DNA of 64,000 nt from Oceanimonas baumannii (GTDB lineage Bacteria > Pseudomonadota > Gammaproteobacteria > Enterobacterales > Aeromonadaceae). How positions within the stretch are numbered: the stretch's first letter is position 1; each line of letters starts with the position of its first letter. Below the pieces are notes generated by a model. It was given only the letters and a program-made list of their open reading frames with translations. It was not told where the DNA came from and ran no database searches. Of the stretch, positions 40,322-48,536 are shown piece after piece. The DNA lies in the NCBI RefSeq assembly GCF_002245495.1, contig NZ_NQJF01000001.1, positions 248,001 to 312,000 of the forward strand, read 5' to 3'. Made by a program: the position numbers and the translations under genes.

Positions 40322-41533
40322 CTAGTGCAACCGGGCCAGCATACGCCCGGGTTGCTCCAGATAGTCCTGCCAGCAACGGTTGAAACGGGCCAGGGTGGCA
40401 CCGTCTATCACCCGGTGATCCGCCGACCAGCACACGGTCATCAGCTGTCTGGCCACCACCTGATCCTGTTCATCAAAACGGGGCAGCCGCTGCAGCCGGC
40501 CCATGGCAGCAATGGCCAGCTGAGGCGGAGTCACCACCGGCGTGGACACGGTCCCGCCCAGCATACCGATATTGGACAGACTGATGGTGGCGCCTTGCAG
40601 CTCCCCCTGTGTCAGCCGGCCAGCCCGGGCAGCCGCAGACAGACGCTGAAGCTCTCGTGACAGGGTCAGCAACGATTTGTCTTCGCAATGGTGCAGCACC
40701 GGCACCAGCAGGCCGGACGGTGTATCCACCGCCACCCCCACATGATGACCGTCTTCATATACCAGGGTCTGGCCGTTTTCCTCCAGCCTGGCCCCCAGCA
40801 GCGGATGGTCCGACAACGCCAGTGACAGCGCCTTGATAAAAAACGGAAGCAGGGTCAGCTTGACCCCTTGCTGCTCAAACTCACCGGCAAGCTGTTGCTT
40901 GAGCGCCATCAGTTCATCCAGGTAAAACTCTTCGCAAAAGGTAAAACGGGGAATGCCGAGGCTGGCGCTCATATGTCGTGCCATGGCAGCGCGCACCCCG
41001 GTGACGGGTTCACGCCAGGATGACGACCGGCGGGACGGTGAGCTCTGCGCCTGCAGCCAGGCCTGTACGTCTTCCTTGTATACCCTCCCCTTGTCACCGG
41101 AGCCGGGAACATCGGTTAAATCCACATTGTGCTCCCGGGCCAGCCGACGCACCGCAGGGCTGGCCACGGCCCGGTTCTCGCTGGAGGGAGCGCAGGCGGG
41201 TTCACTGATGACCGCTCCGACACCGATGTCTGATGCCGGCTCAGCATGCTCTTGGTCGGCATTCGTACAGTCGCCGGCATCGTCCTTCTCTGCTTCTGCC
41301 AATGCCATTTCAAACAGCGGCGCATGCACTTTAGCCATCTCCCCCTTTTTGACATATAGCCGGCTGATGGTGCCGGCGTGTACTGCCGGGATCTGCACCA
41401 GCGCCTTGTCGGTCATCACATCGCAGATGGCCTGATCTTCCTCCACCCGCTCACCTTCGGTCACCAGCCATTCCACCAGCTCGCATTCCACTATGCCTTC
41501 GCCGATATCCGGCAGAAAAAAGTCCTTCTTCAT
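40322..41533 (-). CDS. bkdB: Branched-chain 2-oxoacid dehydrogenase E2, dihydrolipoyl acyltransferase
   Basis: This E2 core subunit has 403 residues. Order: one lipoyl domain (residues 1-80, lipoyl lysine K43 in DVMTDKALVQIP), a linker, a peripheral subunit-binding domain (about 124-158, ASPAVRRLAREHNVDLTDVP), a second linker rich in Ser/Arg, and the catalytic acyltransferase domain ending in SADHRVIDGATLARF (H373, D377). It passes the acyl group to CoA. A single lipoyl domain and the E1 partners fit a branched-chain complex rather than pyruvate dehydrogenase. No E3 (lpd) gene is in the operon, so E3 is presumably shared from elsewhere. Confidence 0.93.
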   Translation of the reverse strand: MKKDFFLPDIGEGIVECELVEWLVTEGERVEEDQAICDVMTDKALVQIPAVHAGTISRLYVKKGEMAKVHAPLFEMALAEAEKDDAGDCTNADQEHAEPASDIGVGAVISEPACAPSSENRAVASPAVRRLAREHNVDLTDVPGSGDKGRVYKEDVQAWLQAQSSPSRRSSSWREPVTGVRAAMARHMSASLGIPRFTFCEEFYLDELMALKQQLAGEFEQQGVKLTLLPFFIKALSLALSDHPLLGARLEENGQTLVYEDGHHVGVAVDTPSGLLVPVLHHCEDKSLLTLSRELQRLSAAARAGRLTQGELQGATISLSNIGMLGGTVSTPVVTPPQLAIAAMGRLQRLPRFDEQDQVVARQLMTVCWSADHRVIDGATLARFNRCWQDYLEQPGRMLARLH

Positions 41534-41542
41534 ACCGCACTC

Positions 41543-42520
41543 CTAAAAGTTGATGGTGGCGTTAATGGCATTAAAAATCTTATGTTGATCCGGCATATAG
41601 TGCTTTTCCAGCGCCAGCGGAAAGGGCGTGTCCGGGCCGCATACCCGGGCGATGGGGCTTTCCAGGTATAAAAAACAACGTTCCTGCACGGTGGCGGTAA
41701 TCTCCGCCCCCACGCCGCCGGTAAGCGGGGCCTCGTGGCTTATCAGCAGCCGGCCGGTTTTCAGCACCGAGGCCACCACCGTGTCTTCATCCCAGGGTAA
41801 CAGGGTCTGCAAATCGATCACTTCACAGGAAATGCCTGCTTGCTCAGCCAGATCTGCCGCCATGCTCAGATAGTCCATCTGGGCTCCCCAGGCCAGCAAG
41901 GTAATATCCGAGCCTTCCCGGACCACCTCCGCCTTGTCCAGAGGCAGCTGATAAAGCCCTTCGTCTACCTCAGCCACCGCTGCCCGGTACAGCCGCTTGG
42001 GTTCAAAAAAGATCACCGGATCCGGACAGTCTATAGCCGCCAGCAGCAGCCCCTTGGCCTGTACCGGCCCCCGTGGCACTACCACCCGCAGACCGGGGGT
42101 ATGAACAAAATAGGCTTCCGGAGACTGACTATGATAATGACCGCCGGCAATGCCGCCGCCATAAGGAGCCCGCACCACCAGACCTCCCACATTGAATTCA
42201 TTGCCGGAGCGATAACGGAACTTGGCGGTTTCATTCACCAGTTGATCAAAGGCGGGAAAGATATAATCGGCAAACTGAATTTCAGCCACCGGCTTCAGCC
42301 CCTTGGCGGCCAGACCGTTAGCAAAGCCCACTATGCCTTGCTCGGTGAGAGGGGTGTTAAAACAGCGCTCGCCACCAAACCGATCCTGCAGGCCACTGGT
42401 AGCCCGGAACACGCCACCAAAATGACCGACATCCTCACCAAAACACAATACGCTGCTGTCCCGCTCCATGGCCAGCAACAGTGCATTATTCACCGCCTGC
42501 AACAGGTTCATCTGCTTCAT
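41543..42520 (-). CDS. bkdA2: Branched-chain 2-oxoacid dehydrogenase E1 beta subunit
   Basis: About 325 residues, very like BCKDHB of mitochondria: [89 protein letters not shown] and [15 protein letters not shown]. It forms the thiamine diphosphate E1 heterotetramer with the alpha subunit. The start overlaps the E1 alpha stop (TGATG), with GGAGG nine bases upstream; a GTG at 42523 is an alternative. Translation is therefore coupled. Confidence 0.94.
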   Translation of the reverse strand: MKQMNLLQAVNNALLLAMERDSSVLCFGEDVGHFGGVFRATSGLQDRFGGERCFNTPLTEQGIVGFANGLAAKGLKPVAEIQFADYIFPAFDQLVNETAKFRYRSGNEFNVGGLVVRAPYGGGIAGGHYHSQSPEAYFVHTPGLRVVVPRGPVQAKGLLLAAIDCPDPVIFFEPKRLYRAAVAEVDEGLYQLPLDKAEVVREGSDITLLAWGAQMDYLSMAADLAEQAGISCEVIDLQTLLPWDEDTVVASVLKTGRLLISHEAPLTGGVGAEITATVQERCFLYLESPIARVCGPDTPFPLALEKHYMPDQHKIFNAINATINF

Positions 42521-43704
42521 CACCGCGCACCTCCCTGCTTGTCTGCTTCAGGCCCGGCGTGCGTACCCGGCTGCTGTTTCAGTTGTTCAAGCTGACGCTT
42601 CAACCGGGCCGGCGGACGGTAATAAACGTCTTCAATCAGGCTCTCCAGCGGCGGTTTTGGTTTTTTTTCAGCCTGCTTCATGGTCTCCAGTATGTCACGG
42701 CGCAATGCATCTGAACGGCGGCGATCCTCATTTTCACTCAGCCAGCCCTGATGCTGCAGCCATAACCGGTAACGGCCAACAGGATCCCGTTTGCGCCAGC
42801 GTTCCTCTTCTGCCTTCGAGCGGTAGCCGCTGGGGTCGTCCGACGAAGAATGAGCTCCCAGCCGGTAAGACATGGCTTCAATCAACACCGGCTGGGATTC
42901 TTCCAGCATCAGTTGCCGGGCCTGACGCGTGGCCTCATAAACCGCCAGCGCATCGGCACCGTCTACCCTCAAGGTGCGAATACCGTACCCTACGGCGCGG
43001 CTGGCAATACCATCCCCCACAAACTGCTCACTGGCCGGGGTGGAAATGGCATAGCCATTATTACGGCAAAAAAAGATCACCGGCGTTTTCAGCACCGCCG
43101 CCATATTGAGGCCGGCGTGAAAATCGCCTTCCGAAGCCGCCCCTTCCCCGAAATAGCACAAGGTAATGGCCTGCTCACCTGCCAGTCGCTGAGCATAGGC
43201 CACCCCCGTGGCCTGGGGGATTTGCGTGGCCAACGGTGAAGAGATGGTCATGAAGTTCAGCGCACGGCTACCGTAGTGCACCGGCATCTGCCGCCCTCTG
43301 CCCAGATCGTCTTCAGTGGCAAACAACTGATCCATTACCTGATCGAGGGGAAAACCCCGGTGCAGTAAGGCCCCTTGCTCACGATACTGCGCCAGGATCA
43401 TATCCTGCGGATCCAGCGCGGCGGCACTGGCCACGGCCTGGGCTTCTTCGCCCAGACTTTGCAGGTAAAAGCTGATACGCCCCTGACGCTGGGCCGCCAG
43501 CATGCGCTCATCCAGCAGCCGGGTAGCAAGCATACTGTGATACATGGCCAGGGCCTGTTCTTTATCAATGTCAGGGGCACTGGCGTCCGCATAAAGGTGG
43601 CCATCGTCTTTCAGCAAGCGGAAAGTAGGAATGGTCAGTCCGTGGCCGTCCACGAACCGTACCCGGTGCACCAGAGTAATGGTGGCGTTATTAGGATTGG
43701 TCAT
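42520..43704 (-). CDS. bkdA1: Branched-chain 2-oxoacid dehydrogenase E1 alpha subunit
   Basis: This 394-residue protein has thiamine diphosphate-binding segment [18 protein letters not shown] through [13 protein letters not shown]. It decarboxylates the 2-oxoacids of valine, leucine and isoleucine. It is close to mitochondrial BCKDHA over most of its length ([42 protein letters not shown]). The phosphorylation loop [18 protein letters not shown] keeps serines S286 and S296, which align with the two regulated serines of the mammalian subunit. It is the first gene of the operon E1 alpha-E1 beta-E2-kinase. Confidence 0.94.
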   Translation of the reverse strand: MTNPNNATITLVHRVRFVDGHGLTIPTFRLLKDDGHLYADASAPDIDKEQALAMYHSMLATRLLDERMLAAQRQGRISFYLQSLGEEAQAVASAAALDPQDMILAQYREQGALLHRGFPLDQVMDQLFATEDDLGRGRQMPVHYGSRALNFMTISSPLATQIPQATGVAYAQRLAGEQAITLCYFGEGAASEGDFHAGLNMAAVLKTPVIFFCRNNGYAISTPASEQFVGDGIASRAVGYGIRTLRVDGADALAVYEATRQARQLMLEESQPVLIEAMSYRLGAHSSSDDPSGYRSKAEEERWRKRDPVGRYRLWLQHQGWLSENEDRRRSDALRRDILETMKQAEKKPKPPLESLIEDVYYRPPARLKRQLEQLKQQPGTHAGPEADKQGGAR

Positions 43705-43774
43705 GCCGTCCTCTCAGTCCAGACTGGAGCCTCGAGGCTAATTCTAGTAGAGCGGGCCGAATTGAGCCCTAACG

Positions 43775-43800
43775 AAAAAAGGCAGCCCGCAAGGGCTGCC
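43775..43800 (-). terminator. Intrinsic terminator after aceA
   Basis: On the minus strand GGCAGCCC-TTGC-GGGCTGCC is followed by TTTTTT, 48 bases after the aceA stop and 70 bases before the BCKDH operon start, so the two transcripts are separate. Confidence 0.93.
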
Positions 43801-43848
43801 AAAAACGAGATGGACTTTGAACTCTTGTTGTTATTCGGTTCACCCGGC

Positions 43849-45447
43849 TCAGATATTTTCGAACTGACCCATGGTGTTGTCCTTACCACCCGCCTTGAGG
43901 GCGGCGTCACCGGCGAAGAACTCTTTATGGTCATCACCGATGTTGGAGCCGGCCATGTCCTGGTGCTTAACGGTGGCGATGCCCTGGCGGATTTCCTGAC
44001 GCTGAACCCCGGCCACGTAAGCCAGCATGCCTTCGTCACCGAAGTAGCCTTTGGCCAGGTTGTCGGTAGACAGCGCCGCAGTGTGATAGGTCGGCAGCGT
44101 GATCAGGTGGTGGAAGATACCGGCTTCCCGGGCAGCGTCGGCCTGGAAGGTACGCACCTTCTCGTCGGCCAGCTGAGCCAGCTCGGTGCTGTCGTAGTCG
44201 GCGCTCATCAGACGGTCGCGGTCGTAACCAGATACATCCTTGCCTTCGGCAGCCATAGCATCAAACACCTGCTGACGGAAGTTCAGGGTCCAGTTAAAGG
44301 ACGGGCTGTTGTTGTACACCAGTTTGGCATCGGGCACTACGGCACGGATGCGGTCAACCATGCCCTTGATCTGGCCGATATGAGGCTTCTCGGTTTCAAT
44401 CCACAGCAGGTCGGCACCGTTTTGCAGGCTGGCGATACAGTCCATTACAACACGGTCTTCACCGGAGCCGTCCTTGAACTGGAACAGGCCGGAAGCCAGA
44501 CGCTTGGGACGAACCAGTTTGCCGTTCTGCTTAATCACCACGTCGCCGTTGGCAATATCATCAGCACTTTCGATAACGTCGCCATCGATGAAGCTGTTGT
44601 ACTGGTCACCCAGATCGCCCGGCTCGTTGGTCACGGCAATCTGCTTGGTCAGACCGGCACCCAGAGAGTCGGTACGGGCCACGATAACACCGTCGTCCAC
44701 ACCCAGTTCGAGGAAGGCCAGGCGTACGGCGTTGATTTTGGCCAGGAAGTCAGCGTGCGGCACGGTAACCTTGCCGTCCTGGTGACCACACTGTTTCTCG
44801 TCAGATACCTGGTTTTCCAGCTGAATACAGCAGGCACCGGCTTCAATCATTTTCTTGGCCAGCAGATAGGTCGCCTCGGCATTACCGAAACCGGCGTCGA
44901 TGTCGGCAACAATCGGCACAATGTGAGTTTCGTGGCTGTCGATCTGGGCTTCAATTTCTTTCACCTTGGCAGTGTCACCGGCAGTCTGGGCATCTTCCAG
45001 AGCACGGAACAGGTGGTTCAGCTCCCAGGAATCGGCCTGGCGCAGGAAGGTGTACAGCTCTTCGATCAGGGCCGGCACTGAGGTTTTCTCGTGCATGGAC
45101 TGATCCGGCAGCGGGCCGAATTCGGAGCGCAGTGCGGCGACCATCCAGCCGGACAGGTACAGGTAGCGACGTTTGGTGCTGCCAAAGTGCTTCTTGATGG
45201 AAATCAGTTTCTGCTGACCGATAAAGCCGTGCCAGCAACCCAGAGACTGGGTGTATTGCGCAGGATCTGCGTCATAGGCAGCCATGTCTTCACGCATGAT
45301 TTTGGCGGTGTACTTGGCGATATCAAGGCCGGTCTTGAATTGGTTCTGTACACGCATGCGGGCGGCATGTTCGGGTTTAATGGCACCCCAGGTCGGGTTC
45401 TGCTTGATCAGCGTGGCCAGGGTATCAATCTCGTTAGCGTATGGCAT
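43849..45447 (-). CDS. aceA: Isocitrate lyase (long, Pseudomonas-type)
   Basis: About 532 residues from the ATG at 45447 (MPYANEIDTLATLIKQNPTW), which has AGGA upstream; a longer frame to 45480 has no ribosome-binding site. It splits isocitrate into succinate and glyoxylate in the glyoxylate shunt, needed for growth on acetate and fatty acids and useful for acetyl-CoA from leucine breakdown. The catalytic loop is DEKQCGHQDGK, with metal-binding VADIDAGFGNAEAT upstream. The size is that of the Pseudomonas enzyme (about 531), not the 434-residue E. coli form. No malate synthase gene lies next to it. Confidence 0.95.
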   Translation of the reverse strand: MPYANEIDTLATLIKQNPTWGAIKPEHAARMRVQNQFKTGLDIAKYTAKIMREDMAAYDADPAQYTQSLGCWHGFIGQQKLISIKKHFGSTKRRYLYLSGWMVAALRSEFGPLPDQSMHEKTSVPALIEELYTFLRQADSWELNHLFRALEDAQTAGDTAKVKEIEAQIDSHETHIVPIVADIDAGFGNAEATYLLAKKMIEAGACCIQLENQVSDEKQCGHQDGKVTVPHADFLAKINAVRLAFLELGVDDGVIVARTDSLGAGLTKQIAVTNEPGDLGDQYNSFIDGDVIESADDIANGDVVIKQNGKLVRPKRLASGLFQFKDGSGEDRVVMDCIASLQNGADLLWIETEKPHIGQIKGMVDRIRAVVPDAKLVYNNSPSFNWTLNFRQQVFDAMAAEGKDVSGYDRDRLMSADYDSTELAQLADEKVRTFQADAAREAGIFHHLITLPTYHTAALSTDNLAKGYFGDEGMLAYVAGVQRQEIRQGIATVKHQDMAGSNIGDDHKEFFAGDAALKAGGKDNTMGQFENI

Positions 45448-46183
45448 GGTTTCAGTCCTGTCTTGTTGTTGTTGAGTCATCGGGTCTCAAACAGTTACAC
45501 ATCCCTGTCAAACCAGCGGTTAACACCGCCATTGGCTGGCTTGGCAGTACTTCGATTTTGTTGTTTTTATGCTGGAGCGTTACCGCTCGTCTCCGTTTGT
45601 CTGGCTTGTTACAGCAAAATGCTTTACCGAACGTTGCCGCTTTCTCTTCTGCGTTGCGGTGTGGCTATTACGTTGCGCAAAAAAATGCCTTCGATCAAGA
45701 TCCGATTTAACTAAAACACAACATACATCACATAACCTGCCTGGCCTAAGACTAAAGCATAACTGGCTCTAAAACGTTGAAATTAGCCACATCAGGCGTA
45801 GTTACGTCATGTTTAACCGAAACAAAAAAGAAATAAAATTACGTAAAATACAAACATAAAAACCAAAAACATTTGATATTACACAAAGGTTTGTTGTGTT
45901 GGGTTACGAACCTTAAAAGCCCGCACAGCCGCTGCCAATGCCGGACAGGAAGGACCACAGAGAAACATCGTCATGTTTTTTTGCGATCGCAAAAAATGGA
46001 TTTATGGAAAAAAACGGACCGGCAAAAAGGCCCTTGTTGTTGTTTTGTCATATTCAACGGGATCTCCCCCTGTCATGCTCCGGCTTGCTTCCCGACGCGT
46101 TTACAGGCAGTAAAACCACTGTCATTTCTCTGACCAAAAAAATTCTTTTTTTCGATCACCCGGCTGCTAACCCAAGCGCATCA
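45448..46183. promoter_or_regulatory. Long AT-rich regulatory interval between aceA and ahpC
   Basis: About 850 bases separate the divergent genes aceA and ahpC (45448-46298). I see no convincing gene in it; the predicted ORFs lack ribosome-binding sites and family resemblance. The middle (45700-45900) is strongly AT-rich compared with the surroundings. It holds a 20-base perfect palindrome (45977-45996) and an ACACAA/TTGTGT inverted repeat (45884-45902). Near ahpC come the OxyR-like site and promoter. The aceA promoter could not be placed with confidence. Confidence 0.5.
45977..45996. promoter_or_regulatory. Perfect 20-base palindrome, possible operator
   Basis: TTTTTTGCGATCGCAAAAAA reads the same on both strands. 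It lies about 530 bases upstream of aceA and 300 upstream of ahpC. Such perfect symmetry suggests a dimeric regulator site; the T/A flanks could also form a hairpin with T tail. I cannot assign a regulator. Confidence 0.45.
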
Positions 46184-46220
46184 ATAGTTAAAAGCAATTA
46201 ATTCAATAGAAACGAACAGT
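46184..46220 (+). promoter_or_regulatory. OxyR-binding site upstream of ahpC
   Basis: The four quarter-sites ATAG-n7-CAAT-n7-ATAG-n7-CAGT follow the OxyR spacing ATAG-n7-CTAT-n7-ATAG-n7-CTAT exactly, with 13 of 16 core bases matched. It lies immediately before a plausible -35 box, the position expected for activation. A GAAAC-n5-GTTTC inverted repeat (46209-46223) overlaps its downstream half. Confidence 0.75.
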
Positions 46221-46249
46221 TTCAACAAACAAACACTTCCCTCTACCAT
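46221..46249 (+). promoter_or_regulatory. Probable ahpC promoter
   Basis: TTCAAC (46221-46226) and TACCAT (46244-46249) are 17 bases apart, directly after the OxyR site. Both boxes are weak, as expected for an activator-dependent promoter. The ahpC start is about 50 bases downstream. Confidence 0.5.
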
Positions 46250-46298
46250 GCAGTTGTTCGCAATAACCCAAGCCAATCGCTAATAACAGGAGCAAATC

Positions 46299-46865
46299 AT
46301 GGCCGTATCCATTAATACCGAAATCAAACCGTTTGTTGCCCAGGCCTTTCACCAGGGACAGTTCGTGGAAGTAAGTGACGCTTCAATGAAGGGAAAATGG
46401 TCCGTGGTGTTCTTCTACCCCGCCGACTTCACCTTTGTCTGCCCCACCGAGCTGGGTGATCTGGCCGACCACTATGCAGAACTGCAGCAGATGGGCGTGG
46501 AAGTATATTCCGTCTCCACCGACACCCACTTCACTCACAAAGCCTGGCACGACAGCTCTGAGACCATCGGCAAGATCAACTACTACATGGTGGGTGATCA
46601 GTCCGGCACCATCACCAATAACTTTGGGGTTATGCGTGAAGGTCAGGGCTTGGCCGACCGCGCCACCTTTATCATCGACCCCGAAGGCATCATCCAGGCG
46701 ATTGAAGTGACTGCCGAAGGCATTGGCCGCAACGCCTCCGATCTGGTGCGCAAGATTAAAGCTGCCCAGTATGTGGCCGCCCATCCGGGTGAAGTCTGCC
46801 CCGCCAAATGGCAGGAAGGTGAAGCTACTCTGGCTCCGTCACTGGATCTGGTCGGCAAAATCTAA
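46299..46865 (+). CDS. ahpC: Alkyl hydroperoxide reductase subunit C (peroxiredoxin)
   Basis: This 188-residue typical 2-Cys peroxiredoxin has the peroxidatic cysteine in [13 protein letters not shown] and the resolving cysteine in [10 protein letters not shown]. It reduces hydrogen peroxide, organic peroxides and peroxynitrite in the cytoplasm and is re-reduced by AhpF. AGGAG sits 7 bases before the ATG. The OxyR-like site upstream indicates induction by peroxide. Confidence 0.97.
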   Translation: MAVSINTEIKPFVAQAFHQGQFVEVSDASMKGKWSVVFFYPADFTFVCPTELGDLADHYAELQQMGVEVYSVSTDTHFTHKAWHDSSETIGKINYYMVGDQSGTITNNFGVMREGQGLADRATFIIDPEGIIQAIEVTAEGIGRNASDLVRKIKAAQYVAAHPGEVCPAKWQEGEATLAPSLDLVGKI

Positions 46866-46882
46866 CCCCTGCTTTGCCCCGT

Positions 46883-46908
46883 GCCCGCCGCCAATCTGGC
46901 CGGCGGGC
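46883..46908 (+). other. Intercistronic hairpin between ahpC and ahpF
   Basis: An 8-bp GC stem (GCCCGCCG / CGGCGGGC) lies 17 bases after ahpC with no T run. It likely protects the ahpC mRNA or partly stops transcription, giving more AhpC than AhpF. Confidence 0.55.
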
Positions 46909-46952
46909 CCTTCACACCACGTTTACTTGTTTCCTCTGCACAGGACATCACC

Positions 46953-48494
46953 ATGCTGAATGATCATCTGAAACAACAACTTAATACCTATCTGCAAAAT
47001 ATTGTCTCGCCGGTAGCTCTCAGCGTATCCGGTGATGGCTCTGCAAAATCCAACGAATTAAGAGAGCTGGCTGCCGAAATCAGCGGGCTCTCAGACAAAT
47101 TGACCCTTGAAGAAGTGACTGCTGCACGCACGCCCAGCATGAGCATTGCCGCCGCCGGCGAGGCACCGCGTATCAGCTTTGCCGGCATTCCGCTGGGCCA
47201 TGAATTCACCTCGCTGGTGCTGGCCCTGCTGCAAACCGGTGGGCATCCGTCAAAAGCGGACCCGGCGCTGCAAGAACAAATCCGTAACCTTAAGGGTGAG
47301 TTTCACTTTGAAACCTATGTGTCACTGTCGTGCCAGAACTGCCCGGACGTAGTACAGGCCCTGAACCTGATGGCCACCCTGAATTCCAATATCACCCATG
47401 TGATGATTGACGGTGCCCTGTTTCAGGATGAAGTCAATGAACGTCAGATCATGGCCGTGCCCGCTGTCTACCTGAACGGAGAACACTTTGGTCAGGGCCG
47501 CATGACCCTGGAAGAAATTGTCGGCAAGGTCGACACCAATGCCGCCGCACGTCAGGCAGAAGCCCTTAATGAACAGGCTCCCTTTGATGTACTGGTCGTC
47601 GGCGGAGGCCCGGCCGGTGCCGCGGCTGCCATTTATGCCGCCCGTAAAGGCGTGCGTACCGGACTGGTAGCAGAGCGTTTTGGTGGTCAGGTAATGGATA
47701 CGGTCGGCATTGAAAACTTTATTTCCGTGCCCTATACCGAAGGCCCGAAACTGGCCGCCAGTCTGGAGCAGCACCTCAAGGAATATGACGTTGAGCTGGT
47801 CACCAACCAGCGCGCAGCTGGCATTCAGCACAAAGATCTGATTGAAATCCCGCTAGCAAGCGGAGCTGTGCTCAAGAGTAAATCAGTCATCCTGGCCACT
47901 GGTGCCCGCTGGCGCGAGCTGAACGTGCCCGGTGAAGACCAATACCGTACCAAAGGCGTGGCCTATTGCCCCCATTGTGACGGTCCCTTTTTCAAGGGCA
48001 AGCGGGTGGCGGTAGTCGGTGGCGGCAACTCAGGCATAGAAGCTGCTATCGATCTGGCAGGTATTGTGGAGCATGTCACCGTGCTGGAGTTTGCCGACAG
48101 CCTGCGTGCCGATGAGGTATTGCAACGCAAGGCCCGCTCCATGAGCAATATCGACATCATCATGAATGCGCAGACCACCGAAGTAGTGGGTGACGGAAAC
48201 AAGGTAACCGGCATGCGCTATACCGACCGTCTCAGCGGTGAAAGCAAACAGCTGGATGTTGCTGGTATCTTCGTGCAGATTGGCCTGGTGCCCAACACCG
48301 AATTCCTGCAGGGATCACCAGTAGAGCTGACCCGTTCAGGCGAGGTGATCATTGATGCTCGTGGGGCCACCTCCATGCCTGGCGTGTTTGCCGCCGGGGA
48401 TGCCACAACCGTCCCCTACAAGCAGATCATCATCTCGATGGGGGCCGGTGCTACCGCCGCACTGGGTGCCTTTGACCACTTGATCCGGAGTTAA
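46953..48494 (+). CDS. ahpF: Alkyl hydroperoxide reductase subunit F
   Basis: AhpF is an NADH-dependent FAD disulfide reductase for AhpC. Start at 46953 ([16 protein letters not shown]) gives the family N-terminus and about 513 residues; the frame opens earlier but through the intercistronic hairpin. Order: thioredoxin-like N-terminal domain with CQNC ([14 protein letters not shown]), FAD-binding [17 protein letters not shown], redox CPHC ([10 protein letters not shown]), NAD-binding [15 protein letters not shown], and C-terminal [15 protein letters not shown]. Confidence 0.96.
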   Translation: MLNDHLKQQLNTYLQNIVSPVALSVSGDGSAKSNELRELAAEISGLSDKLTLEEVTAARTPSMSIAAAGEAPRISFAGIPLGHEFTSLVLALLQTGGHPSKADPALQEQIRNLKGEFHFETYVSLSCQNCPDVVQALNLMATLNSNITHVMIDGALFQDEVNERQIMAVPAVYLNGEHFGQGRMTLEEIVGKVDTNAAARQAEALNEQAPFDVLVVGGGPAGAAAAIYAARKGVRTGLVAERFGGQVMDTVGIENFISVPYTEGPKLAASLEQHLKEYDVELVTNQRAAGIQHKDLIEIPLASGAVLKSKSVILATGARWRELNVPGEDQYRTKGVAYCPHCDGPFFKGKRVAVVGGGNSGIEAAIDLAGIVEHVTVLEFADSLRADEVLQRKARSMSNIDIIMNAQTTEVVGDGNKVTGMRYTDRLSGESKQLDVAGIFVQIGLVPNTEFLQGSPVELTRSGEVIIDARGATSMPGVFAAGDATTVPYKQIIISMGAGATAALGAFDHLIRS

Positions 48495-48507
48495 CCGGCA
48501 ACAGATT

Positions 48508-48527
48508 GCCGCGGGTCACCCCGCGGC
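48508..48527. terminator. GC hairpin between ahpF and yejK
   Basis: GCCGCGGG-TCAC-CCCGCGGC forms an 8-bp stem 13 bases after ahpF. It is followed by TTACAT only, so it is a weak or Rho-assisted terminator for the convergent pair. Confidence 0.5.
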
Positions 48528-48536
48528 TTACATAGC

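Noticed and set aside
40322-43704. Assignment of the operon to pyruvate dehydrogenase
   Set aside because: E1 alpha and E1 beta follow mitochondrial BCKDH motifs much more closely than PDH, and E. coli-type PDH uses a single-chain E1.
43375-45081. 568-codon plus-strand frame opposite aceA and the start of the BCKDH operon
   Set aside because: It crosses a terminator hairpin and lies antisense to two certain genes; composition is not protein-like.
46881-46952. Upstream start for ahpF giving 24 extra residues
   Set aside because: The extension runs through the intercistronic hairpin and is not found in the family; the ATG at 46953 gives the normal N-terminus.
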